64,000 nt of DNA from Flavobacterium sp. PMTSA4 (lineage in GTDB: Bacteria; Bacteroidota; Bacteroidia; Flavobacteriales; Flavobacteriaceae), in NCBI RefSeq assembly GCF_032098525.1, contig NZ_CP134890.1, positions 558,001 to 622,000 on the forward strand. Direction: 5' to 3'. Shown here one piece after another: positions 25,526 through 33,287 of the stretch (its first letter is position 1; the number at the start of each line of letters is the position of its first letter). Made by a program: the position numbers and the translations under genes. The notes beneath the pieces were generated by a model. The model did not search any database. It was not told the origin of the DNA and saw nothing but the letters and a program-made list of their open reading frames with translations.

Positions 25526-26248
25526 TTAGTCTTCTTTTTTTATCAAATACTTTACAACTGTTTCTGCGGCGTGAAGACCAAACAAGCAAGGCATCCAACT
25601 GTTTGTTCCATAAAATGATTTCTTGAAGTTGGTTCCGTCGGTCATTTTTACACTGGTTTCATCTGGTCGTTCATACGAGTAAACTACTTTTACACCTTTT
25701 GAAATGCCTTCTTTCTTTAAACGTTTACGAACTACTTTTGCCAACGGACAATAATCAGTTTTTCGAATATCGGTAACTCTCACTTTAGCAGCTTCATACT
25801 TTCCTCCTGCACCCATATTACTGATAACTTTCACACCATTGCGCTTGGCTGCTATTATCAAGTTTAGCTTTGGAGTCACACTGTCAATACAATCCAAAAC
25901 ATAGTCAAAATCTTTAGTAACAATTTCTTTCGCTCTGTCGGGTTCAAGAAACTCTTTAATAGGCGTTAAATTCAATTCAGGATTAATATCAAGCAATCGT
26001 GTTGCCATCAACTCTACTTTTGGTAAACCAACGGTTGAGTGCAAAGCAGGTAATTGACGATTAATATTGGTAATATCAACCACGTCGCCATCAACAATAG
26101 TCATGTTTCCAACTCCAGCACGAGCTAAAAACTCTGCAGCAAAAGAGCCCACACCACCAAGCCCAACTACTAAAACGTTGGCGTTTTTTAATTTGTTAAT
26201 TCCTTCTTCTTTAAATAAAAGCGCTGCTCTTTCTTGCCACTTTGCCAT
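25526..26248 (-). CDS. tcdA: tRNA threonylcarbamoyladenosine dehydratase
   Basis: A protein of about 240 residues, E1-like, that uses ATP to cyclise the t6A modification at position 37 of tRNA to ct6A. The nucleotide-binding motif is VVGLGGVGSFAAEFLARAG (about 27-45), then IVDGDVVDITNINRQ and YVLDCIDSVTPK. The C-terminal part has TDYCPLAKVVRKRLKKEG. I chose the ATG at 26248 (MAKWQERA); an upstream in-frame start at 26260 is weaker. A TATTTTTG promoter core precedes it at 26272-26279. First gene of the leftward operon. Confidence 0.92.
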   Translation of the reverse strand: MAKWQERAALLFKEEGINKLKNANVLVVGLGGVGSFAAEFLARAGVGNMTIVDGDVVDITNINRQLPALHSTVGLPKVELMATRLLDINPELNLTPIKEFLEPDRAKEIVTKDFDYVLDCIDSVTPKLNLIIAAKRNGVKVISNMGAGGKYEAAKVRVTDIRKTDYCPLAKVVRKRLKKEGISKGVKVVYSYERPDETSVKMTDGTNFKKSFYGTNSWMPCLFGLHAAETVVKYLIKKED

Positions 26249-26271
26249 GATGAAAACCAATTTTAAAGCCG

Positions 26272-26279
26272 CAAAAATA
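26272..26279 (-). promoter_or_regulatory. Putative -7 element of the tcdA operon
   Basis: TATTTTTG on the minus strand, 23 bp before the chosen tcdA ATG. Matches TAnnTTTG. Confidence 0.5.
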
Positions 26280-26442
26280 AGGAAAAATATAGAATTGAAA
26301 GTATTCTCTTTTACAGCAAAAGATACATTAACAATATTTTTTTCATCAAATTAGTAATATTGTTGAAAAATTAAATTATTTTTAACTATTCCTCAAAAAG
26401 GAATATTAAATTTTATGAAATAACGATCAGCTATAATTTTAA

Positions 26443-27021
26443 ATGAAAAACTGGAATAAACTTTATACTGATATTTCACAAAGATTGAAAGACAATCTTG
26501 CGCCTCATTTAACCTATCATTGCTGGGAACATACTGTTTATGTAATTGATAGGGTTGAACACATTGCCCACAAAGAGCATTGCTCTGAATACAACATTTT
26601 GTTGATGAAAGCCGCTGCATTGTTTCATGATTCTGGCTATATGAATCATGAGGTTGAAGACCACGAAGCCGAAAGCTGCCGCATTGCACAAGAGCTATTG
26701 CCTAACTATGGTTTCTCGTCAACCGAAGTGGCAAAGATTACCGGAATGATTATGGCAACCAAAATACCACAGCAACCCAAAAACAAACTCGAACAAATAG
26801 TGGCCGATGCCGACCTGGAATACCTGGGTACCGAAAATTTTATTGAAATAGGCACGCGGTTGTATCATGAACTCAAGCACTACAATCCTGCGCTGACGGT
26901 TCAGGAATGGGATAACATACAAATTAAGTTCCTGCAGTCGCACCACTACCACACCGACTATTGCCTGCAACACCGCGCTAAAGCAAAAGAGATTAATCTT
27001 CAACTGCTATTGGAAAAATAG
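26443..27021 (+). CDS. HD-domain phosphohydrolase
   Basis: A 192-residue metal-dependent phosphohydrolase. HD-fold residues: YHCWEHT with His 26 and 30, AALFHDSGY (HD pair at about 62-63), EDHEAES, and the later Asp in VADADLEYLG. The substrate, probably a nucleotide or related phosphate, is not readable. By eye the second half of the gene is GC-richer, with many C/G third positions, than the surrounding AT-rich genes, which could reflect transfer. Single gene with a strong terminator behind it. Confidence 0.85.
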   Translation: MKNWNKLYTDISQRLKDNLAPHLTYHCWEHTVYVIDRVEHIAHKEHCSEYNILLMKAAALFHDSGYMNHEVEDHEAESCRIAQELLPNYGFSSTEVAKITGMIMATKIPQQPKNKLEQIVADADLEYLGTENFIEIGTRLYHELKHYNPALTVQEWDNIQIKFLQSHHYHTDYCLQHRAKAKEINLQLLLEK

Positions 27022-27040
27022 TATATTTTCTTAATATTAT

Positions 27041-27079
27041 AAAAACCCATTCAGGTCGACTCTGAAGGGTTCTTTTTTT
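27041..27079. terminator. Terminator after the HD-domain gene
   Basis: AACCC-A-TTCAG / CTGAA-GGGTT stem followed by CTTTTTTT; preceded by an A run, so it may also serve the convergent gene at 27087. Confidence 0.85.
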
Positions 27080-27086
27080 GGCAATT

Positions 27087-27761
27087 TTAAGCTGCCATTA
27101 GCTTCAGTGGTATACTCAATGGTGACACACTCACTGTGTTTACCCCAAAAACGTAGAAATAATAAACCACTCCTACTTTTAGGTTACTGAACACCTTTCT
27201 TCTCGATTTGTTCAAATCATAGCGCACTGCTGGTATTCCTTCCGGAAAAACCAATTGCCCGTTAACAATGCTCAAATCCGAAAGCTCTCGGCCTTCCACG
27301 CAGATGCAACCATAGTTTACCACACCAAAGTTACTAACTGGGAAAATGTTAACAATAACTTCTCCAGCGTTTTCGGAGCGCTTTACCGTAAAATTGGTAA
27401 ACTGCACTAAAGGTGGCACTGGCTGTGCAGCTTCTTTAGAAGGTTCAAATCCGCTTAAAACAATTTTTGACGCATCGCCCAATGCTACTGAGTTTACATA
27501 AGCCGCCAATGAATTCAGCATAGCTATCAAGGCATTGTAGGCATTAAGAAACTCCGTTAATTTAGATGGACCATACTTGTCATACTCCACAAAAGCGTTA
27601 ATAAAAGCACTTTTGGTAGCCGTAAACTCTGCTTCGCTATACGGAGGCGCAACAAAGACGGCAGCGTTTTGATACAATCCGCCGAGTATCAACTCGCAGA
27701 ACGTATCTAAAGACGTGGCAGTATACTGCCTGAAATTCAATTTACAGAATCTAATTCTCAT
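27087..27761 (-). CDS. Protein of unknown function with fibronectin-like C-terminus
   Basis: A 224-residue protein without signal peptide, beginning MRIRFCKLNFRQYTATSLDT. The N-terminal half is helical (about 15-105), Ala-rich, with YGPSKLTEFLNAYNALIAML. The C-terminal half looks like a beta-sandwich: FTVKRSENAGEVIVNIFPVS, then KVFSNLKVGVVYYFYVFGVN and SVSPLSIPLKLMAA at the very end, similar to fibronectin type III strands. I do not recognise a named family with certainty. Base composition is richer in GC than nearby genes. A repeat array lies just upstream. Confidence 0.65.
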   Translation of the reverse strand: MRIRFCKLNFRQYTATSLDTFCELILGGLYQNAAVFVAPPYSEAEFTATKSAFINAFVEYDKYGPSKLTEFLNAYNALIAMLNSLAAYVNSVALGDASKIVLSGFEPSKEAAQPVPPLVQFTNFTVKRSENAGEVIVNIFPVSNFGVVNYGCICVEGRELSDLSIVNGQLVFPEGIPAVRYDLNKSRRKVFSNLKVGVVYYFYVFGVNTVSVSPLSIPLKLMAA

Positions 27762-27885
27762 GATTTCAAATATTTAATTACTACTAGTATGAAAAAAATC
27801 TCTTTTTCCATTTCAAAATAATAACGTAAACAGTATTTCGATTATTGTATCAAATTGTGAGAAAAGTTGAAAAATTGGGAAAACA

Positions 27886-28251
27886 TTAACGTTTAAGGTC
27901 AAAACTTGGAGCTGGCAGGTCAAAAGTTTGAGCCTCAAGGTCTAAAAATTGACCTAAAACCCAAAAATGCGCCTTTTTTAACCTCGCCAACGGTGTTTTT
28001 GGGGTAACTTTTGCCGTTTCTATACTCAGCAGCGCCGATGGCGCACCTTCCAACGCCGTTTTTGGGGTTACTTTTGCCGTTTTTATACTAAAAAACGCCG
28101 TTGGTACACCTTCCAATGCCGTTTCTGAGGTAACTTTTGCCGTTTTTATACCAACATGCGCCGATGGCGCACCTTCAAACGCCGTTTCTGAGGTAACTTT
28201 TGCCGTTTTTATACTAAAAAACGCCGTTGGCAGTGCATCAACTAACAACAA
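27886..28251 (-). CDS. Possible repeat-encoded protein (doubtful)
   Basis: An open frame of 121 codons covering the 63-bp repeats. It would encode 21-residue repeats such as IKTAKVTSETAFEGAPSA, followed by a hydrophobic KAHFWVLGQFLDLEAQTFDL tail. Because the repeat length is a multiple of three, the frame stays open whether or not it is translated. No signal peptide, no promoter core and no homologous domain is seen. It may be an artefact of the repeats rather than a gene. Confidence 0.3.
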   Translation of the reverse strand: MLLVDALPTAFFSIKTAKVTSETAFEGAPSAHVGIKTAKVTSETALEGVPTAFFSIKTAKVTPKTALEGAPSALLSIETAKVTPKTPLARLKKAHFWVLGQFLDLEAQTFDLPAPSFDLKR

Positions 28252-28252
28252 T
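28001..28252. repeat. Tandem 63-bp repeat array, four units in an A-B-A-B order
   Basis: Units start at 28001, 28064, 28127 and 28190 (exactly 63 bp apart), each with the core TAACTTTTGCCGTTT or a one-base variant. Units 1 and 3 carry GCGCCGATGGCGC (an inverted repeat), while units 2 and 4 carry AAAAACGCCGTTGG at the same place, so the higher-order period is 126 bp. The last unit is incomplete, and a degenerate half unit lies at 27981-28000. Confidence 0.92.
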
Positions 28253-28288
28253 TACCCAACCGTAATTGATAATTATTACTCCGTGATT

Positions 28289-28317
28289 AAAAAAAGGGGG
28301 ATTTCCCCCTTTTTTAT
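28289..28317. terminator. Strong bidirectional hairpin terminator
   Basis: AAAAAGGGGG-ATTT-CCCCCTTTTT hairpin between the repeat array and the cyclase-like gene. Confidence 0.85.
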
Positions 28318-28417
28318 GATAAAGGGATTGATTAGATTTGGAAAAGTAATGACACTAATTAGTTTATATAAAATTGATTTATCAAATTTTTAAAATTTTA
28401 AAGTATTAATATTGAGT

Positions 28418-29158
28418 ATGGCAAAAAAAGTAAATAACTCAAATAGTCAATGGAATAGTCAACCTGAAAATAGATTTGTTGCATTTTTTGATATTTTAGG
28501 TTTTAAAGATTCTGTTTTAAAAGATGATCATAATGTTGTTTATGATAAATTATACAAATTATCTAATCACATTAATGTACTTGAAAAACCTTTTACTGGT
28601 GAAAACGGAGAAATAGTTCCCTCAAATCTTAAAACTTATAATTTTTCAGATTCAATAATTATTTTTTCAAAAACTGATTCTGCTGAAGATTTCAATACTT
28701 TTTATCTTTCAGCAATTGTTCTTTTTTCAAATGCAGTAAGTATGGGAATTCCTTTGAAAGGAGGAATTGCTCATGGTAAAATAACAATTAATCAATCAAA
28801 AAAAATATTTTTTGGACAACCCTTAATTGATGCTTATCAAATTGAAGAAGATTTAAAATACTTTGGAATTGCTGTACACAATTCAATAGAAAAATATATG
28901 GAGGAAAATAATTTAGAAAAAAGAGTTGATCACTTTTTTTTCGAGGAAACAACACCATTTAAATCAGGTAAAATAATTCATAAAAATTTAAATTGGTTTT
29001 TGGCTTATGCAATTGAAAAAAATATTGAGATTAATGATAAAGCGAAAGTAAAAGAAAATATTTTAAAAAAAATTAAAGAATTTAGATTAACTACATCAGG
29101 TAGTCCTAGAATATATATAGATAATACAATAAACATTATTGAAAGTCTTTATAAATAA
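28418..29158 (+). CDS. Class III nucleotidyl cyclase-like protein (orphan)
   Basis: A 246-residue soluble protein with the motif order of class III adenylate/guanylate cyclases. FVAFFDILGFKDS (Asp 25) matches the first metal site, NFSDSIIIFS (Asp 78) the second, IPLKGGIAHGKI (111-122) the central strand-turn, and FFGQPLIDAYQIEE (131-144) the substrate/metal region. There is a helical tail of about 100 residues. I chose the ATG at 28418; a TTG at 28412 is possible. The gene is much more AT-rich than its neighbours. Cyclases of this fold include the Pycsar anti-phage enzymes, but no effector gene is adjacent. Activity is inferred only. Confidence 0.65.
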   Translation: MAKKVNNSNSQWNSQPENRFVAFFDILGFKDSVLKDDHNVVYDKLYKLSNHINVLEKPFTGENGEIVPSNLKTYNFSDSIIIFSKTDSAEDFNTFYLSAIVLFSNAVSMGIPLKGGIAHGKITINQSKKIFFGQPLIDAYQIEEDLKYFGIAVHNSIEKYMEENNLEKRVDHFFFEETTPFKSGKIIHKNLNWFLAYAIEKNIEINDKAKVKENILKKIKEFRLTTSGSPRIYIDNTINIIESLYK

Positions 29159-29174
29159 AAGAAGATAACAAACC

Positions 29175-29588
29175 ATGAAACTTGAAAATAACTGGCAACA
29201 AAAAACACTTGAATCACTTGAGAAAAAAGTTTGGCCATCTTTAAATTCAGATGAAAGTTCTTATCTGATAAAAACTTGTAATGCATTGCGTAAAAAGGAA
29301 TTGCAAGATTTTACAACCGAAGACCTTCGAATCATGATTGGACAAGAAATTGGACTTCCATTTTTGATTCCACTTGCCTTGGAAACCTTGAAGGACAATT
29401 TGTTTGCCGAAGGAGATATGTATGAGGGTGATTTACTTAAAAATGTATTAGAGATTGATACTAAATTTTGGAATGACAATGAAGAGTACTGGCATCAACT
29501 AAACAACTTAATTAAGGAAAGACGTCAAGAAATTATAGAAATGAGATTTGATATTTCTAAATTTGATAATTGCGAACACAAAACATGA
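29175..29588 (+). CDS. CdiI-like contact-dependent inhibition immunity protein (orphan)
   Basis: A 137-residue soluble acidic protein. It has the layout of the CdiI immunity family: a short helical N-terminus, FTTEDLRIMIGQEIGLPFLIP (about 40-60), ALETLKDNLFAEGDMYEGDLL (about 61-81) and NVLEIDTKFW. Such proteins neutralise the toxin of a contact-dependent inhibition system. No toxin, CdiB or Rhs gene is in the window, so this would be an orphan immunity gene, possibly acquired for protection. It lies 16 bp after the cyclase-like gene and may share its transcript. Confidence 0.75.
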   Translation: MKLENNWQQKTLESLEKKVWPSLNSDESSYLIKTCNALRKKELQDFTTEDLRIMIGQEIGLPFLIPLALETLKDNLFAEGDMYEGDLLKNVLEIDTKFWNDNEEYWHQLNNLIKERRQEIIEMRFDISKFDNCEHKT

Positions 29589-29668
29589 AGATTATTAGCC
29601 TTTTAAATTTCCCGTTGCGCAAAGCCTTCAGACTTTGAGCTAGTGACAATAACCATAACAACCAAAAG

Positions 29669-30061
29669 ATGAAAAGAAAAAAAGTAGTATATATTTTTTG
29701 TTGCTTACTAATAATATTTAGTTCACTAACAGTCTTAGGGCAAAAATCAAAGTGTACTGATTTTAAAAACGGTACGTTTGAATACTTAGTATCCGATAAA
29801 AGCTTACCAAAAGCAGTCAGTACAAGAACTGACTCCATTCAGATTGATTCTTACTCTGATAAAAAAATAGAATTTAAAAGTAAAATAAATTGGTTAACAG
29901 AATGCAGGTATGAATTAGAATGTATATCGGTTAATAAACCATCAGAAAACAGTCAGATAGGTGAAAAAGTAATTGTTCAAATTGACAAAATAGAAGGAAA
30001 AAAAGCTTTTTGTCATTATGAATATGACGATGGGACAATTAGAGAGTTTATAATAATTTAA
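29669..30061 (+). CDS. Small secreted protein with paired cysteines
   Basis: A 130-residue protein with a signal peptide (about 1-24). The mature part has KCTDFKNGTFEYL (cysteine about 28), VSTRTDSIQIDSYSDKKIEFK, INWLTECRYELECI (two cysteines) and HYEYDDGTIREFIII. The pattern of TRTDSIQ followed by a W-x-x-x-C-x-Y segment recurs in small secreted proteins of Flavobacteria, some of which carry misleading database names. Function unknown; it is likely periplasmic. Confidence 0.65.
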   Translation: MKRKKVVYIFCCLLIIFSSLTVLGQKSKCTDFKNGTFEYLVSDKSLPKAVSTRTDSIQIDSYSDKKIEFKSKINWLTECRYELECISVNKPSENSQIGEKVIVQIDKIEGKKAFCHYEYDDGTIREFIII

Positions 30062-30123
30062 ATCAAATAATAACAAGCTGAGTAAAGTCTTCATATTTAG
30101 GCTGGTAACATAAAAAAACATTT

Positions 30124-30591
30124 ATGACTCGAAATCAAAACCTAGCAAGCAGGCTTCGCGAAGTCTATCTGAACGGACGATGGATAGCCAACACCAATTA
30201 TAAGGAACAAATAGAAAGCATTACTTGGCAACAAGCCACACAAAAGGTTGCCAACCTGAATACCATTGCGCTACTCACCTATCATGTGAATTATTACTTG
30301 GCGGGTTTGATAGATGCTTTTCAAAATGGTAAACTAGAAATCAGCGACAAATATAGTTTTGATATGCCACCACTCCATTCTGAACACAATTGGAAAATGA
30401 TGGTGGAAGGTTTTCTAACCAACGCCGAAAAGTTTGCACAATGTGTAGAACAATTGGAAGACCATTGCTTAGACGAAGCCTTCATTGATGAAAAATATGG
30501 AACCTACTTACGCAACATTGAAGGCGTGCTTGAGCACAGCTATTACCACTTAGGACAAATATCACTTATTAGAAAAATGATAACTTCCTAG
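30124..30591 (+). CDS. DinB-superfamily protein
   Basis: A 155-residue four-helix-bundle protein of the DinB/YfiT type. Likely metal ligands: the first His in LLTYHVNYYLAGL (about residue 59) and the pair in VLEHSYYHLGQISLIRK (about 137-141). Such proteins often act as thiol-dependent or hydrolytic enzymes on small molecules, but substrates vary. It is richer in GC than the genes before it and stands alone before the OsmC gene. Confidence 0.8.
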   Translation: MTRNQNLASRLREVYLNGRWIANTNYKEQIESITWQQATQKVANLNTIALLTYHVNYYLAGLIDAFQNGKLEISDKYSFDMPPLHSEHNWKMMVEGFLTNAEKFAQCVEQLEDHCLDEAFIDEKYGTYLRNIEGVLEHSYYHLGQISLIRKMITS

Positions 30592-30670
30592 TGTTATTCG
30601 TTTCTATAAAAATCGTATCTTTCGGTAACGTTGCAACAAAAAGAAATAGTAACAATCAAAAAATACGGTT

Positions 30671-31171
30671 ATGAATTCTATTGAACTTAAAAACCTTCAG
30701 GCACCATTAAAAGAAAAATACACCACCAATCCCGAAACTGCATTAATTACTTTAAAGGCGATAGGAAATCTTAGCGATGGTATTTCGTGTAAAGTAAACA
30801 CAGGAAAAGCCATGATTGAAGCTGGTTTGCATCCTGCAACTGGAGGAACAGGAATGCTTGCGTGTTCGGGCGATATGCTTTTAGAATCGCTGGTGGCTTG
30901 TGCTGGTGTAACCTTAAGTGCAGTAGCCACAGCACTGGGAATCGAAATCAAAAGTGGCGAAGTAAAAGCTGAAGGCGATTTGGATTTTAGAGGAACACTT
31001 GCCGTTTCTAAAGAAGCCGAAGTGGGTTTCAAATCCATTCGATTGAGTTTTACCCTTGATACTACCGCTACCGAAGAACAACTACAAAGCCTTGCAAAAC
31101 TAACCGAAAGATATTGTGTGGTCTATCAAACTATTTCTAAAGGTGTAGCTATTGAAACAGTTTATAATTAA
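30671..31171 (+). CDS. OsmC-family peroxiredoxin-like protein
   Basis: A 166-residue protein of the OsmC/Ohr fold, expected to reduce organic hydroperoxides with two cysteines. The pattern is GMLACSGDMLLESLVACAGVTL, with cysteines about 18 residues apart on the central helix (counted in one domain). The N-terminal strand region and the C-terminal helix LTERYCVVYQTIS are typical; a third cysteine is in the last helix. It may instead be a subgroup with a different thiol chemistry. A META lipoprotein gene follows 33 bp downstream. Confidence 0.85.
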   Translation: MNSIELKNLQAPLKEKYTTNPETALITLKAIGNLSDGISCKVNTGKAMIEAGLHPATGGTGMLACSGDMLLESLVACAGVTLSAVATALGIEIKSGEVKAEGDLDFRGTLAVSKEAEVGFKSIRLSFTLDTTATEEQLQSLAKLTERYCVVYQTISKGVAIETVYN

Positions 31172-31204
31172 GCTTTAGTATCTTTGTAGTATTACTGAAA
31201 CATC

Positions 31205-31966
31205 ATGAAAAAAGCACTTATCCCAAACTTATTTATAACCCTACTAATACTAGCTATTATAGGCACATCTTGTTCACCAATGAAATCGACTACTACTGCC
31301 AAAGAAGAAAAAGACAACACTATCTATTTTAAAGCAGGTGATTCAGTACCTTTTTGGAGAGTTACCATTTCCGAAAAAGAAGTAGTACTTACCACAAAGC
31401 AAAACACTTTAGTTTTTCCACATGAAGAACCTATACGCGCTATGGACAGCAATGTTAAACGATACCAACTGCGTTCGGATGATGCTGATATGAGTGTAAC
31501 TATTGCTCAAGAAGAATGTACTAATCCTATATCGGGCGAAAAGTTGCCTTATTCAGTAGTTTTAAAATACAAAATATTCACAGAGTTACCTGTTAACAAT
31601 CTTTCGGGCTGTGGCGCATACATTACCGATTATCGTTTGAACGACATTTGGGTTTTGGAAACTTTAAACGGAACCAAAGCTGAAGTTTCCGATTACAGAG
31701 ACAAACTACCATCACTAGAAATCAATACTACTACCAATTCTTTTTCTGGTTTTGCAGGATGCAACAACATGGCAGGCGAACTGTTTTATGAAAGAGGATT
31801 GTTGCGCTTTACTAAAACCATCAGCACCATGATGTATTGTGAAAACAACAAAGAGAAAGATTTTTTATTGGCGCTACACAAAGCCACAACCTACAAAATA
31901 GAAAACAACCGCTTGACGCTTTCTAACCCATCGGGAACACTAATGGTTTTGAAAAAAGTAGATTAG
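31205..31966 (+). CDS. META-domain lipoprotein
   Basis: A 253-residue protein with a lipoprotein signal (MKKALIPNLFITLLILAI then GTSC). The first half (about 35-145) is a beta-rich domain with two cysteines (QEECTNPISGEKLP, SGCGAYI). The META domain (about 148-250) has DIWVLETLNG, FSGFAGCNNMAGELF and the closing LTLSNPSGTLMVLKK, as in HslJ. The gene end overlaps the TatD gene end by 4 bp (convergent). META proteins are often envelope-stress-linked; the exact role is unknown. Confidence 0.85.
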   Translation: MKKALIPNLFITLLILAIIGTSCSPMKSTTTAKEEKDNTIYFKAGDSVPFWRVTISEKEVVLTTKQNTLVFPHEEPIRAMDSNVKRYQLRSDDADMSVTIAQEECTNPISGEKLPYSVVLKYKIFTELPVNNLSGCGAYITDYRLNDIWVLETLNGTKAEVSDYRDKLPSLEINTTTNSFSGFAGCNNMAGELFYERGLLRFTKTISTMMYCENNKEKDFLLALHKATTYKIENNRLTLSNPSGTLMVLKKVD

Positions 31967-32604
31967 AAAATGGTATTCCAGGTAGTAGAAACTATGGCTT
32001 TCAAATCTTCAATAGTCATTTCTTTATATTCTGCGGCTTTGGCATAGACTTCTTCTAAAGTTTCGGCTATCATATCGGTTTCGAGCAGAAAACGGTCATT
32101 AGGCATTGAGAGAAATGTAGTTTTCAACTCAGGATTTTGCAACAAGTATTTCCCAAACGAAAGGTAGAAACCATTATCCAATAATTGCTTGGCTACTTGC
32201 GCATTTTTAGAAAAACCATGCAACACCACTGGAACTTTTATGTTCAATCGTTTGTTTAAAGCAATCAACTCATCATAAGCCGCTACCAAATGCAATACCA
32301 AAGGTTTGTTGAATCGTTCGGCTAAGGCAATTTGCTTTTCAAAAACTTCCAGTTGCAAAACCATGGGAACTTCAATGCGTTTGTCTAATCCGCATTCGCC
32401 AACTGCTAAACATTCGGGCAAGGCTAACTTCTCCTCCATTATTTTCAAATCGGTTTCCAAACGTTTTTCATCAATATGCCAAGGATGAATCCCAATGGAA
32501 TACTGAGGAACCGATTCGTTAAACTCCCAAGGATATTGATTGACCAGTTCTACCACATCGGGATTGTTAGTATAGTGGTGCGCATGCAGATTGTAGAATT
32601 TCAT
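31963..32604 (-). CDS. TatD-family metal-dependent hydrolase
   Basis: A 213-residue TIM-barrel hydrolase, shorter than typical TatD (about 260). Metal-binding motifs: NLHAHHY (5-11), SIGIHPWHI, AVGECGLDKR, LVLHLVAAYDE, VVLHGFSKN and the late FLLETDM aspartate. TatD proteins are DNases or peptidases in quality control. The start overlaps the DUF1684 stop by one base (TAATG), so the two are co-translated. Confidence 0.85.
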   Translation of the reverse strand: MKFYNLHAHHYTNNPDVVELVNQYPWEFNESVPQYSIGIHPWHIDEKRLETDLKIMEEKLALPECLAVGECGLDKRIEVPMVLQLEVFEKQIALAERFNKPLVLHLVAAYDELIALNKRLNIKVPVVLHGFSKNAQVAKQLLDNGFYLSFGKYLLQNPELKTTFLSMPNDRFLLETDMIAETLEEVYAKAAEYKEMTIEDLKAIVSTTWNTIF

Positions 32605-33203
32605 TAGTCGTGAAACTTTTTAACGCCAGCTTTTACTTCAATAGGCAAATCGTTTTCCAAAGGAACTTTTGGACAAGAATACTTGTGGTTGTAAGCACAA
32701 TAAGGATTGTAGGCTTTGTTGAAATCGATGGTCCAGGTTTTTCCTTTTTGAATGCGCATGTCTATATAGCGTCCGCCAATGTAGCTTTCCTTTCCATTCG
32801 TCAAATCAGAAAAGGGTAAAAACAAGTAGTCCTCATAGCCTTCCCGTTGAATCAAATCCATGTTTTGATATACGTTTAGTTTGAGTTCTTTTCCGTTCAA
32901 AGTAAAATGCAATTCACCATACTTCTTGTATTCTGGTAACCGACTGGTAGATGTTTTCATTTGAAAAACCTTTTCGTTCTTGCTTTTTACAAACTTAGCC
33001 GAAACAATATAAGCAGCATCAATCGGAAAAAAATCCAAACCTTTAAAGTCGGCCAAATCCTCTTTCATCAAAGGACTTTCTTTGGCATCAGCATATTCTT
33101 TATTTAATTTGTCCTGAAATTCTTTAGAGGTTTCTGGTTTATTTTCTTGTGAAAAAGAAATCGAAACGTTTAAAAACAAAAGGAGGAAAAGAAATTTTTT
33201 CAT
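32604..33203 (-). CDS. DUF1684 secreted protein
   Basis: A protein of about 199 residues with a signal peptide (MKKFLFLLLFLNVSISFSQ). The DUF1684 region includes FKGLDFFPIDAAYIVSAKF (about 53-71), LPFSDLTNGKESYIGGRYID and the conserved DFNKAYNPYCAYNHKYSCP stretch near the C-terminus. I chose the ATG at 33203 because an upstream start would place the signal sequence internally. DUF1684 function is unknown. It heads a two-gene operon with the TatD gene. Confidence 0.87.
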   Translation of the reverse strand: MKKFLFLLLFLNVSISFSQENKPETSKEFQDKLNKEYADAKESPLMKEDLADFKGLDFFPIDAAYIVSAKFVKSKNEKVFQMKTSTSRLPEYKKYGELHFTLNGKELKLNVYQNMDLIQREGYEDYLFLPFSDLTNGKESYIGGRYIDMRIQKGKTWTIDFNKAYNPYCAYNHKYSCPKVPLENDLPIEVKAGVKKFHD

Positions 33204-33261
33204 AATGTTAATTTTAACAAAAATACTAGAAAACTTTAAAAGCCACAACGATACAAAACTT

Positions 33262-33269
33262 TACCTTTG
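33262..33269 (+). promoter_or_regulatory. Putative -7 element of the MFS gene
   Basis: TACCTTTG (TAnnTTTG), 18 bp before the ATG at 33288, giving a very short leader. This also argues against the TTG at 33267 as the start. Confidence 0.55.
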
Positions 33270-33287
33270 CAACATCAATCAATCGCC

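Noticed and set aside
28001..28252. CRISPR array
   Set aside because: Units are contiguous 63-bp tandem repeats without unique spacers.
28418..29588. Complete Pycsar-type defence system
   Set aside because: Only the cyclase-like gene is present; the next gene resembles CdiI rather than a membrane or TIR effector.
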